From assembly GCF_029269745.1 (NCBI RefSeq), contig NZ_JARJHT010000003.1:248001-312000 (forward strand): 64,000 bases of DNA, given 5' to 3'. This stretch comes from Polluticoccus soli (GTDB lineage Bacteria > Bacteroidota > Bacteroidia > Chitinophagales > Chitinophagaceae). A program made the translations under genes and the position numbers. Shown in pieces: positions 48,855 through 55,776 of the stretch; the stretch's first letter is position 1; each line of letters starts with the position of its first letter. The notes below the pieces were generated by a model. It did no database searches. It was not told the origin of the DNA and saw nothing but the letters and a program-made list of their open reading frames with translations.

Positions 48855-49094
48855 ATGCGCTATACAATTACAATGATCGCGGCTTTCGTGGTACTGACCA
48901 CTACTTCTTGTGTAAAAACCTACAACTGTGTGTGCAACGAAGAGACCAACACCAACGGTACCGTAGTAAAAGAAAGCAATACCAGTGAACTGAACATGCT
49001 GCGTAAGAAAGACGCAGAAGAAGACTGCAACATGGGCGATCAGACTATCAACGAGACCAACTTTACTTATAAAAAAGAGTGCGAGCTGGAGTAG
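48855..49094 (+). CDS. Cys-rich lipoprotein (YNCVC family), 79 aa
   Basis: The signal MRYTITMIAAFVVLTTTSCV has lipobox TTSC. The mature part starts KTYNCVCNEETNTNGTVV and ends with a Glu/Asp-rich KKDAEEDCNMGDQT helix and KKECELE. It is a third member of the small lipoprotein family represented at 2321 and 2605, with the same C-x-KxYxCxC and Cys-terminal pattern, located 46 kb away. Function unknown. Confidence 0.78.
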   Translation: MRYTITMIAAFVVLTTTSCVKTYNCVCNEETNTNGTVVKESNTSELNMLRKKDAEEDCNMGDQTINETNFTYKKECELE

Positions 49095-49129
49095 TTTGAA
49101 CTGCGGCTTTAACTGATTTTTGCTGAATT

Positions 49130-49194
49130 ACCCCCTATCCCCCTAAAGGGGGAACGTTGGATTATATATTCCCCCTTTAGGGGGATAGGGGGTT
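49130..49194 (+). repeat. R3 palindromic repeat, full inverted pair
   Basis: ACCCCCTATCCCCCTAAAGG then AACG, TTATATATT, and CCCCCTTTAGGGGGATAGGG then GGT: near-perfect inverted arms of 22-24 bp. It resembles the copy at 29555 with a shorter centre. Confidence 0.75.
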
Positions 49195-49214
49195 AACACG
49201 ATACCAACGAAATT

Positions 49215-49317
49215 GTCAGAACCGCTGATTTCTGAACTCAGATTAAACTGATTTGACTGATTAGGCTGACTGTCAGAACCGCTGATTTTTCATTGATTAA
49301 AATGATTTCGCTGATTG
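49215..49317 (+). repeat. S repeats, three units
   Basis: TCAGAACCGCTGATTTCTGA, CTCAGATTAAACTGATTTGA with CTGATTAGGCTG, then TCAGAACCGCTGATTTTTCA and TGATTAAAATGATTTCGCTG. It is followed by the R2 element copy 3. Confidence 0.72.
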
Positions 49318-49405
49318 AAAACACAAACAGTGAAACACATGGTGCACGGACATCCTCAGCCCATTAGCGCCCCGCCTGTAGTGGGGCGCATAGTAATCCC
49401 CTACG

Positions 49406-49556
49406 TAAACAGCGTCTGGCTATCTTCTTGTCCTGCGGAGCGATTGGACAGGAAGTGTCTTTTTATTCATTGCATGTTTGTCTTTTCAAAGGCATTCATG
49501 AGTCGCTGCGCTAGTTCTCTTGTTTCTTTTCTTTTGGACAAGCAAAAGAAAAGAAA
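49406..49556 (+). repeat. R2 stem-loop element, copy 3
   Basis: CTTCTTGTCC / GGACAGGAAG (one wobble-type mismatch) is followed by TTCATTGCATGTTTGTCTTT, CATTCATGAGTCGCTGCGCT and the terminal hairpin TTTCTTTTCTTTTG-GACAAG-CAAAAGAAAAGAAA (49523-49556). It lies between S repeats and the 49677 gene. Confidence 0.78.
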
Positions 49557-49676
49557 GAGATGAGAAGAGAAACACTGACGAACGGCTACGACGGTAAGGG
49601 ATAGTCGCCCGGCGGAAAATCTGCACCAGTTAACGTTCAGTTACTATCTTGAGTATCAATTTAGATCGTTTTTTTG

Positions 49677-50435
49677 ATGCGTAGCTGGATAGCATGTCTG
49701 CTGATATTGTGTGCCGCCTGCTCACCGCGCCGGGATTGCGAAAACAAGCCTGCCTTCAGGATCCCTTTTATTAAAACCGCTTATGCGAGCAACGCGGTTC
49801 ATATAAAACCGGTCGATAGTTGCAGTCGCAACCTAGGCATGTTTTCGGGCAAGTTTCGCTTTGCTGATACCATCGTGCTGTCCGGCAAGCGCAGATATCT
49901 AAGCGATAGTGACTTTGTGGAATATGGTATTGACAGCGAGAGAGCAAGCGATGGGCTGCAGCTGGCTGTTGCCAATCACGCCGTAGTACCCGGCGACTCG
50001 AACCGCTCCTGTTACCCGGTATTTGTTTTTAATGAAACCAGTAGCCGGAAAATGCTCGACATCGCCAGCGGCATTAATGCGATACATGAAGCGCTGGATT
50101 CTTCAGGCATATGGAGACCTATAGAGTACAATGCAAAAATGGAAATGCTGCTATGTGGCACGGGGGCAGGAGCCGTACTTATAAGACCGCAGGAATTTGC
50201 CGTCTTCTATATGCCACGCTACACAGGGAGCTACCGCACAAGCCTGCGTGTGCGCCTCTATACGAATGAGCATGTATACTTGTCGCCGCCGTTTACTGGT
50301 CGGATTAACTATAGCCAGTTCTATCTTAGCAAGGTATCGCTTCCACATGCACATTTTTTCCATCGTTCACTTCATATCATCAATAGCGCTTTTTTTGGTG
50401 CAGCCCCGCTGGGCTACCAGTTGCAAAAAGATTAG
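49677..50435 (+). CDS. Lipoprotein, 252 aa
   Basis: The start MRSWIACLLILCAACSPRRD has lipobox AAC. The mature part has IPFIKTAYASNAVHIKPVDS, a strand block (FRFADTIVLSGKRRYLSDSD), then CYPVFVFNETSSRKMLDIAS and MEMLLCGTGAGAVLIRPQEF, AVFYMPRYTGSYRTSLRVRL. Three further Cys could form a disulfide. No family name. The codon immediately before is TTG, which could be an alternative start one residue earlier. Confidence 0.7.
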   Translation: MRSWIACLLILCAACSPRRDCENKPAFRIPFIKTAYASNAVHIKPVDSCSRNLGMFSGKFRFADTIVLSGKRRYLSDSDFVEYGIDSERASDGLQLAVANHAVVPGDSNRSCYPVFVFNETSSRKMLDIASGINAIHEALDSSGIWRPIEYNAKMEMLLCGTGAGAVLIRPQEFAVFYMPRYTGSYRTSLRVRLYTNEHVYLSPPFTGRINYSQFYLSKVSLPHAHFFHRSLHIINSAFFGAAPLGYQLQKD

Positions 50436-50471
50436 CACCAACTGTTGCACCCAACCACCAAACTAACAAAC

Positions 50472-50680
50472 TTGATAAAATCAATAATTTTTCGTATTTT
50501 TGCTATAATAAAACCACGCCCAATGCCCTACCAGAAAACAAAAATTTTTCCCGCGCGAAAGTTTGATTTTTCTATACAAAACTAAACATTTCCAAAAACA
50601 GCGTCTGATTATCAACCACTTGCAAAACCCATTCCTGTATAGGTTTTAGTGCAAAATCGTCGCAAAATGTATCAATAGTT
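50472..50680 (+). ncRNA. Duplicated promoter-plus-RNA unit, copy 2
   Basis: TTG (50472-50474), exactly 20 nt, TATTTTTGC (50495-50503), then ATAATAAAA: the same promoter and spacing as at 39629. The body shares ACAAAAATTTTTCC, CGAAAGTTTGATTTTT, TATACAAAACTAAACATT, GATTATCAACC, TTGCAAAAC, GTATAGGTT and AAATGTATCA. The region does not precede any coding gene: the next gene on the right is convergent and ends at 50706. A stand-alone RNA is therefore the simplest explanation. AAAACC pairs with GGTTTT around the centre. Confidence 0.55.
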
Positions 50681-50705
50681 ATACAAACTATCACACAAAT
50701 GAACC

Positions 50706-52001
50706 CTACTTATGCTTTCCACCACCACCGCCGTGGCCACCGCCACCCTTCGGCGGTTGACCGCCTCCACCACCGTGGCCACCACGTCCACCACCACCAC
50801 CATGCTGTCCGCCGGGTTGTGATATACGTTGCTGATGCGGCTGACCACCGCCGCCGCTGTGCCCACCACGTCCACCACCGCCGGGTTGCGACACACGTTG
50901 CTGATGCGGCTGTGAGTGCTGTATATGCTGTTTGGCAGGCTGTGCTTGCCGCTTGGGTGCAGGCGGCCGCGATTGCCTTACGTTCTGGTGTGCGGGTCTT
51001 GAACTGCGCTGCGGTGCAGAAACTTTATGTTGCTGTCGTGCAGGTGCAGCGTGCCTTGTCTGTTTTGCCGGCGATGATTGTTTGCGCACCGGATTCATGT
51101 GCTGCTGCCCACCACCATGATCGTTTTGCTTTGCTGCAGGCGGCGCTTTGTACTGCTGGCGATTACCGTGATCGTTGGCCTTCTGGTTGCCGGGTGCATT
51201 ACCACGATGACTCTTACCACCCCAGCTCTGCATCACCTTGTCGGGCGATGGGCGCGCACCTTTGTCCTGCTTCACTGCCGGGCGGTACACATGCAAACCA
51301 TCGCGCTTACGTCCCATATCCTTCACCTTCGCTACATCTACTACATGACGCACATCCAGCCGCTTGCCGGTGGCCTTTACCCACTCATGGGGCCGCGGAC
51401 CATAAATATACATATTGCCCGACTTACCCCTGTACACATTCTTAACGAAATTGGTATATGGAAGTAACCCTGCATCAACCACCGGACCGCGCCAGTACTT
51501 GTTCACATGCTTATCGTATAGGCGCCCTTGCGGCACAAACACCCACCAGTCGTTTGGCGGGTTGTAATTGTTCAGGCCTGTGTTTATGCCAAGACCCGGC
51601 AGCAGCGGCGCCCAGCCGTAAAAGCCATTGCCCTGCCGCCACGACACCTGTGCAGGCGCCCAGTCGTAACCCGGCACCCAGGTCCAGCCGTAGGGATTGG
51701 TATAGGCCCAGTTGCCATAGTGGAACGGCGCCCATCCCCACGGATAATCCGACACCCAGGTGTTACCCACATCAGTGGGCACCCAGTTGCCATTGGTATA
51801 ATATGGGCGAAAATTATCATCCACATCGGGCACCCATGCATAACCATAGTTGGGCGTATTTACCCAGTTGCCATAGGGCGATAACTCATCGTAAAACTGC
51901 TGGAAACTTACAGGGGTTGGTGAGCCGTAATTTATTGAGGGCCTGTTGCATGTGCGCAACATCACCAAGCTGAATACCATCATCACTAATGCCTTCATCA
52001 C
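50706..52001 (-). CDS. YXWGXW-repeat protein (DUF6600-like), 431 aa
   Basis: A hydrophobic start (MMKALVMMVFSLVMLRTC) precedes a module rich in YGNWVNTPNYGYAWVPDVDD, YTNGNWVPTDVGNTWVSDYP, WGWAPFHYGNWAYTNPYGWT and WVPGYDWAPAQVSWRQG, the YXWGXW repeat of DUF6600 lipoproteins. The lipobox (LRTC) would be unusual. From about residue 220 the chain turns to Gln/Lys/His/Pro and finally into Gly/His/Gln repeats (GGGGQPHQQRISQPGGQ). The tail is intrinsically disordered and may bind a polymer. Function unknown. Confidence 0.85.
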   Translation of the reverse strand: MMKALVMMVFSLVMLRTCNRPSINYGSPTPVSFQQFYDELSPYGNWVNTPNYGYAWVPDVDDNFRPYYTNGNWVPTDVGNTWVSDYPWGWAPFHYGNWAYTNPYGWTWVPGYDWAPAQVSWRQGNGFYGWAPLLPGLGINTGLNNYNPPNDWWVFVPQGRLYDKHVNKYWRGPVVDAGLLPYTNFVKNVYRGKSGNMYIYGPRPHEWVKATGKRLDVRHVVDVAKVKDMGRKRDGLHVYRPAVKQDKGARPSPDKVMQSWGGKSHRGNAPGNQKANDHGNRQQYKAPPAAKQNDHGGGQQHMNPVRKQSSPAKQTRHAAPARQQHKVSAPQRSSRPAHQNVRQSRPPAPKRQAQPAKQHIQHSQPHQQRVSQPGGGGRGGHSGGGGQPHQQRISQPGGQHGGGGGRGGHGGGGGQPPKGGGGHGGGGGKHK

Positions 52002-52117
52002 TGTGCTGTTTAGATCGCGATAATAGGGATAAAACCTGTGCCATGGGCGGGTGCGCTGCTACAAGGCAACATTGCAAATACCGCTACGCGTCAGTATCTT
52101 AGGCTCAATACTAAAGC

Positions 52118-52768
52118 ATGAAACTCACCCAAACCCTGCTGCTCACACTGCTCATCACGCTTACAGCATTCACGGTTGTTGGCTACACCGCCTGCAAGAA
52201 AGACCCCTGCCGCGACGTGACCTGCCTGAACGGCGGCACCTGCAGCGATGGCATCTGTAAATGCAAAGCCAACTATACCGGCCCACGTTGTGAGAAAGAC
52301 TTGTGTGCGAAGGTGAACTGCCTGAACGATGGTGTGTGCGTAAGCGGCCAGTGCCAGTGCGCCCCCGGCTACGAAGGCGACAGCTGCCAGGTGCGTATAT
52401 CGGGCAAGTTTGCGGCCGAGTGGGTGGGAACAGGCCAGTGTGCCCCGCACCAGTACGACGTTAGCTATATACGCATAGAAAGTGCATCGCCAACAAGTAT
52501 AACGGCACACCTGCCGGGTATAGAAGCAACCATGACCGGCAACCTGACATCATTTACCACGGCAAGACTATCGAACACGGCACTTACCAACACCATGACA
52601 CTCGACAGCGCCAACCTCACCTACATGCCACAAGGCGATCAGCTGGTGATAGATTACTTCATGACCGTAACATCGTCCACCAACACCTACCAGCTATACT
52701 GCACGGGAACGTATAAGCCACTAACAGGGAACTATAATAGCGGTGCGTTGCAAACGCGGAGTGAGTAG
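52118..52768 (+). CDS. EGF-like lipoprotein, 216 aa (member 1)
   Basis: A signal MKLTQTLLLTLLITLTAFTV with Cys lipobox in GYTACKKD is followed by two EGF-like modules: DVTCLNGGTCSDGICKCKAN / YTGPRCEKD and AKVNCLNDGVCVSGQCQCAP / GYEGDSCQV (six Cys each, ending GxxCE). A beta-sandwich C-terminal domain follows (ISGKFAAEWVGTGQCAPHQY, VIDYFMTVTSSTNTYQLYCT). The genes at 54097 and 59362 have the same plan. EGF modules are rare in bacteria, but such lipoproteins occur in Chitinophagaceae. Its stop touches the next gene, with which it is convergent. Confidence 0.88.
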   Translation: MKLTQTLLLTLLITLTAFTVVGYTACKKDPCRDVTCLNGGTCSDGICKCKANYTGPRCEKDLCAKVNCLNDGVCVSGQCQCAPGYEGDSCQVRISGKFAAEWVGTGQCAPHQYDVSYIRIESASPTSITAHLPGIEATMTGNLTSFTTARLSNTALTNTMTLDSANLTYMPQGDQLVIDYFMTVTSSTNTYQLYCTGTYKPLTGNYNSGALQTRSE

Positions 52769-53395
52769 CTATGGCACCAGCCGCACCCACTTCCCGTATA
52801 CTTTCGAAAGACTTATGTGTCCCTTGCCGTTGCCATCGTATTGCTGAAGCTCCATTTCTTTAAATACACCGAACTGGAAGTACGACGAATCTTCGTCCTT
52901 CAAATAAACATTGTCTGCTATCGGTACCCAAACCGTGTCATTAGGGGTAGTGTACGACGCATATAAACTATTGACGCCATGCCCGCCTTCCCAGAACTGC
53001 TTGCTTTCGCCAGGCTGGTTATTGGCCTGATCAAGCAGGAACCAAGCACCTTTCGCGCGTGAGAAAGTGTCAGGGATGTACACATCAAACAGGGGGGCAT
53101 CTGCGTAGGACACGGTGTTATTTAACGTCTTGCCGTGTAGCGGCGCAGCAAACTGCATATCCGGATGCCCATCGCCATGCCAGACATATCCGGGTCCGCC
53201 CCATACTCCATTCACGCCATTCATTGACACGCCATGCCTCACTGACTCATTACCGCTCTTAATAGTCGCAATAGAATAATAGCCTTTATTGCTGTATTCC
53301 ACGCGATAATATTGATCGTAGCCCAACTCTTCTTTCTTACAGGCTGCAGCCATCAATGCCAGGCCAGCAACAGCTGCGATAATATAGTTCTTCAT
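52769..53395 (-). CDS. Lipoprotein, 208 aa
   Basis: A signal MKNYIIAAVAGLALMAAACK with lipobox AAAC is followed by YDQYYRVEYSNKGYYSIATI, WGGPGYVWHGDGHPDMQFAA, YIPDTFSRAKGAWFLLDQAN and DSSYFQFGVFKEMELQQYDG. A beta-sheet-rich mature domain is likely. Start at MKNY because it keeps the lipobox. It overlaps no gene; its stop is adjacent to that of the EGF-like gene at 52118. Unknown family. Confidence 0.75.
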   Translation of the reverse strand: MKNYIIAAVAGLALMAAACKKEELGYDQYYRVEYSNKGYYSIATIKSGNESVRHGVSMNGVNGVWGGPGYVWHGDGHPDMQFAAPLHGKTLNNTVSYADAPLFDVYIPDTFSRAKGAWFLLDQANNQPGESKQFWEGGHGVNSLYASYTTPNDTVWVPIADNVYLKDEDSSYFQFGVFKEMELQQYDGNGKGHISLSKVYGKWVRLVP

Positions 53396-53405
53396 AGTTG
53401 TAATC

Positions 53406-53936
53406 TTACTTCCGTAGCTCACACCCGTACACTTGATTTCCCAGCCATCCATCTACCTTGTAGGACACCAGCTTCCTGTAGCACTTCGGTACTTCATCAG
53501 AGCAAGAGTACTCAAACTCGTGCGACACTTCTCCTTCAAACTTCATCTCTGTGACGCGATGCACTTTGTTGGCTCCCGGCAGTATCAGCTCTACATCTCT
53601 TCCTTCACCATGCACCAGGTCCATTTGCGGGCTAAAATATTTTTCACCACTATTGTCTACTGCAGGGTAAAAAGGGTTATGTGTGCTGTCATTCCCCGTA
53701 TAATAATGCATGGCTGTGGCAGAGTCGATAAACTCTGAATCAGTTTGGTTCTGAAAATTGGTACCGGCTGCATACCATCTAATAATGATCGTATCGATCT
53801 CCTCCTGAGTGTAACCATACAGGCGTACCCCTAGGTTGCCAGAAGGCATGCATTTCACCGTTTCTTTGCAATGATGAGGTAGTAACCCGCAGCCACTCAG
53901 CATTGCCATAACTAGAAAGGCATATAAGTATTTCAT
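53406..53936 (-). CDS. Lipoprotein, 176 aa
   Basis: A signal MKYLYAFLVMAMLSGCGLLP with lipobox SGC precedes a His/Cys-containing start (HHCKETVKCMPSGNLGVRLY) and a strand-rich domain: GYTQEEIDTIIIRWYAAGTN, GRDVELILPGANKVHRVTEM, FEYSCSDEVPKCYRKLVSYK. It lies 10 bp before the 53395 start on the same strand, so the two lipoproteins are probably cotranscribed. Family unknown. Confidence 0.75.
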   Translation of the reverse strand: MKYLYAFLVMAMLSGCGLLPHHCKETVKCMPSGNLGVRLYGYTQEEIDTIIIRWYAAGTNFQNQTDSEFIDSATAMHYYTGNDSTHNPFYPAVDNSGEKYFSPQMDLVHGEGRDVELILPGANKVHRVTEMKFEGEVSHEFEYSCSDEVPKCYRKLVSYKVDGWLGNQVYGCELRK

Positions 53937-54040
53937 AGCGTAAAGATATATTCAGCCAACCGCAGTTACCATGCCAGTTTTTCGCATCAGGGTGCACAGC
54001 AGGAATTTTTACCAACAAATGATATTAGCTCATAAAAAAA

Positions 54041-54069
54041 TCCGGATGCCCATTTTCAGAACATCCGGA
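54041..54069 (-). terminator. Intrinsic terminator
   Basis: The stem TCCGGATG / CATCCGGA with a 13-nt loop is followed on the minus strand by seven T. It ends the 54097-54684 gene. Confidence 0.88.
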
Positions 54070-54096
54070 AACCCCTGTAAAAAAAATTGTCAGTGC

Positions 54097-54684
54097 TTAT
54101 TTGAAATACTCACCCGTGCAAGTATATGTTGTAGTGCCGTAGTAAGTGAACTTAAAGGTCAGCTTATTATTCTCCAGCGTAAACGTACCACTTATCTCGT
54201 CGGACGTTTTGTAAGGCTGCCTAGTCACCTCTATGGTGTTAGACGATGTGATAGCGCCGTACATAGTATAGTTGCCCTGCACACCGGTTATCTTCACATC
54301 TGCCGCAGTCACGCCCTTCTCTATGGTTATGTTATAAGGCTGCCATGGCCATTGCTCCACCTCACAACGCTCTTGTCCATTCCATTTACCCATGAACTTG
54401 TTTACCATCGGCGTTTCGCAATTAGAACCTTCATATCCTGCAGGACACAAACATTTACCATCCTTGCAAGTGCCGCCGTTCCTGCAGTCTACATCGCTGC
54501 ACGGAGTCTTCTCGCAGTTGACACCCACAAACCCTGAAGGGCAGATACACTTACCATCCTGGCAGGCACCACCATTCAGACAAACAACATCGGCACAGGC
54601 ATTTTTGCAAGCCGTGTACGTAACCACGGTAAACGCGGCAACAGTCAGCAGTGCCGCCATAATAGCTACTCTCATTGATCTCAT
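54097..54684 (-). CDS. EGF-like lipoprotein, 195 aa (member 2)
   Basis: The start MRSMRVAIMAALLTVAAFTV gives a lipoprotein signal with Cys in YTACKNA. Two EGF-like modules follow: DVVCLNGGACQDGKCICPSG / FVGVNCEKT and DVDCRNGGTCKDGKCLCPAG / YEGSNCE. A C-terminal sandwich domain has NKFMGKWNGQERCEVEQWPW, IEVTRQPYKTSDEISGTFTL and LTFKFTYYGTTTYTCTGEYF. It is the same architecture as the genes at 52118 and 59362. An upstream Met would add a long non-signal piece and is not used. Confidence 0.88.
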   Translation of the reverse strand: MRSMRVAIMAALLTVAAFTVVTYTACKNACADVVCLNGGACQDGKCICPSGFVGVNCEKTPCSDVDCRNGGTCKDGKCLCPAGYEGSNCETPMVNKFMGKWNGQERCEVEQWPWQPYNITIEKGVTAADVKITGVQGNYTMYGAITSSNTIEVTRQPYKTSDEISGTFTLENNKLTFKFTYYGTTTYTCTGEYFK

Positions 54685-54847
54685 TATATGAATTGATTTT
54701 TTGGGCGGCAATAATACACCGCACAACACAGAGATAAAAACACATCAACGCATATATTATGTACCTAAGAAGAAGTGTCTGAACCTCAGATCAGTCTGAT
54801 TATACTGATTAATCTGATTCATAAAAAAAGAAGCGAAACACAAAACT

Positions 54848-55070
54848 GGCATGAGCGAATTAGGCGTTAAAAAAATTCATAGAACGAAGTGGCCGCAGTG
54901 AAAGGTCTCATAGAGAGAAGCAAGATTGATCTCAACATTGCCAAATAGAAATCGCCTGCAACATAGTAAGCTATTTCACTGCAACGAAGTGAAATGAATT
55001 TTTAGCCGGTTTCGCTAAGCCTTGATCTTTTCTTTGTTACTTTCTTTTGCATCAAGGCAAAAGAAAGTAA
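54848..55070 (+). repeat. R1 long stem-loop element, copy 9 (type A)
   Basis: Arms AGCGAA/TTCGCT, GGC/GCC, AAATTCAT/ATGAATTT and GCAGTGAAA/TTTCACTGC. Terminal hairpin TTACTTTCTTTTGC-ATCAAG-GCAAAAGAAAGTAA (55037-55070). An S repeat lies at about 54777-54823. The element ends 88 bp before the DUF922-like gene. Confidence 0.9.
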
Positions 55071-55157
55071 GGACGAGTGGCGCACAGAAGCTTAAGAGAT
55101 AAAACAAAATCTAATAACATTGCACACCCAAAACAAAACCCCTATTTTATCCCTTGC

Positions 55158-55715
55158 ATGAAAAGAACACTACTGGCGCTGCTGTGCCTGGCGCCCAGTC
55201 TATGCTTTGCACAGAGCATAACTGTAAACGGAAAAGAGGGATACCACAAACTAACATGGAACGACTACAGGGGAGCAGCCGATACAACCAAACACTACCC
55301 GGCTATGACCCACTGCAACATCACCTGGAAGGTTGACACCACGCGCGCAAAGCAAAACAAAACCGCCTTTCCGCCGCTGAAGGTAGTGGTGGGTTTTACC
55401 GACCGCTCGTGGGTGAACACAGAGCGCGAAGCCACACCCGCAGCACTACGCCACCAGCGGGGCCATTTTGATATAGCCGTAGTGTGCGCCGCCGACCTGC
55501 AACAAAAATTCAACGACACCACCTTCGATGTATTTGAGAACGCCATGCCGGCCATCACCCGCATGTATCAGGAAACACTTGCCAAATACGAACGCATGCG
55601 CAAGAGGTATGCAACCGTAACCGCCAATGGCAAGAACACCAAAGAGCAAGCCACCTGGGATACTTACCTGGATAAAGAAATAACCCGCTGCCTGAAACCG
55701 CCTGTGGGTAGCTAA
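55158..55715 (+). CDS. DUF922-like secreted protein with altered HExxH-type motif
   Basis: The start MKRTLLALLCLAPSLCFAQS gives a signal peptide. The mature protein has KLTWNDYRGAADTTKHYPAM, CNITWKVDTTRAKQNKTAFP and LRHQRGHFDIAVVCAADLQQ. DUF922 proteins usually carry HEQGHFDI at this site, a zinc-peptidase-like motif. Here the Glu is replaced by Gln (HQRGHFDI), which would remove the catalytic base. Two Cys (VVCAADL, TRCLKPP) may form a disulfide. It is predicted to be a periplasmic, possibly inactive peptidase-like protein. Confidence 0.75.
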   Translation: MKRTLLALLCLAPSLCFAQSITVNGKEGYHKLTWNDYRGAADTTKHYPAMTHCNITWKVDTTRAKQNKTAFPPLKVVVGFTDRSWVNTEREATPAALRHQRGHFDIAVVCAADLQQKFNDTTFDVFENAMPAITRMYQETLAKYERMRKRYATVTANGKNTKEQATWDTYLDKEITRCLKPPVGS

Positions 55716-55728
55716 CAAGACCTAAAAC

Positions 55729-55759
55729 AAAAAGGCTGCGCAATGTGCGCAGCCTTTTT
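55729..55759. terminator. Bidirectional terminator
   Basis: The stem AAAAAGGCTGCGCA / TGCGCAGCCTTTTT with a 3-nt loop lies between the convergent genes ending at 55715 and 55777. Confidence 0.9.
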
Positions 55760-55776
55760 AAAATGACATAGAACTG

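Noticed and set aside
50706-51000. The Gly/His-rich plus-strand open frames antisense to the YXWGXW gene
   Set aside because: They mirror the low-complexity codons of the minus-strand gene and have no start context or recognisable protein.
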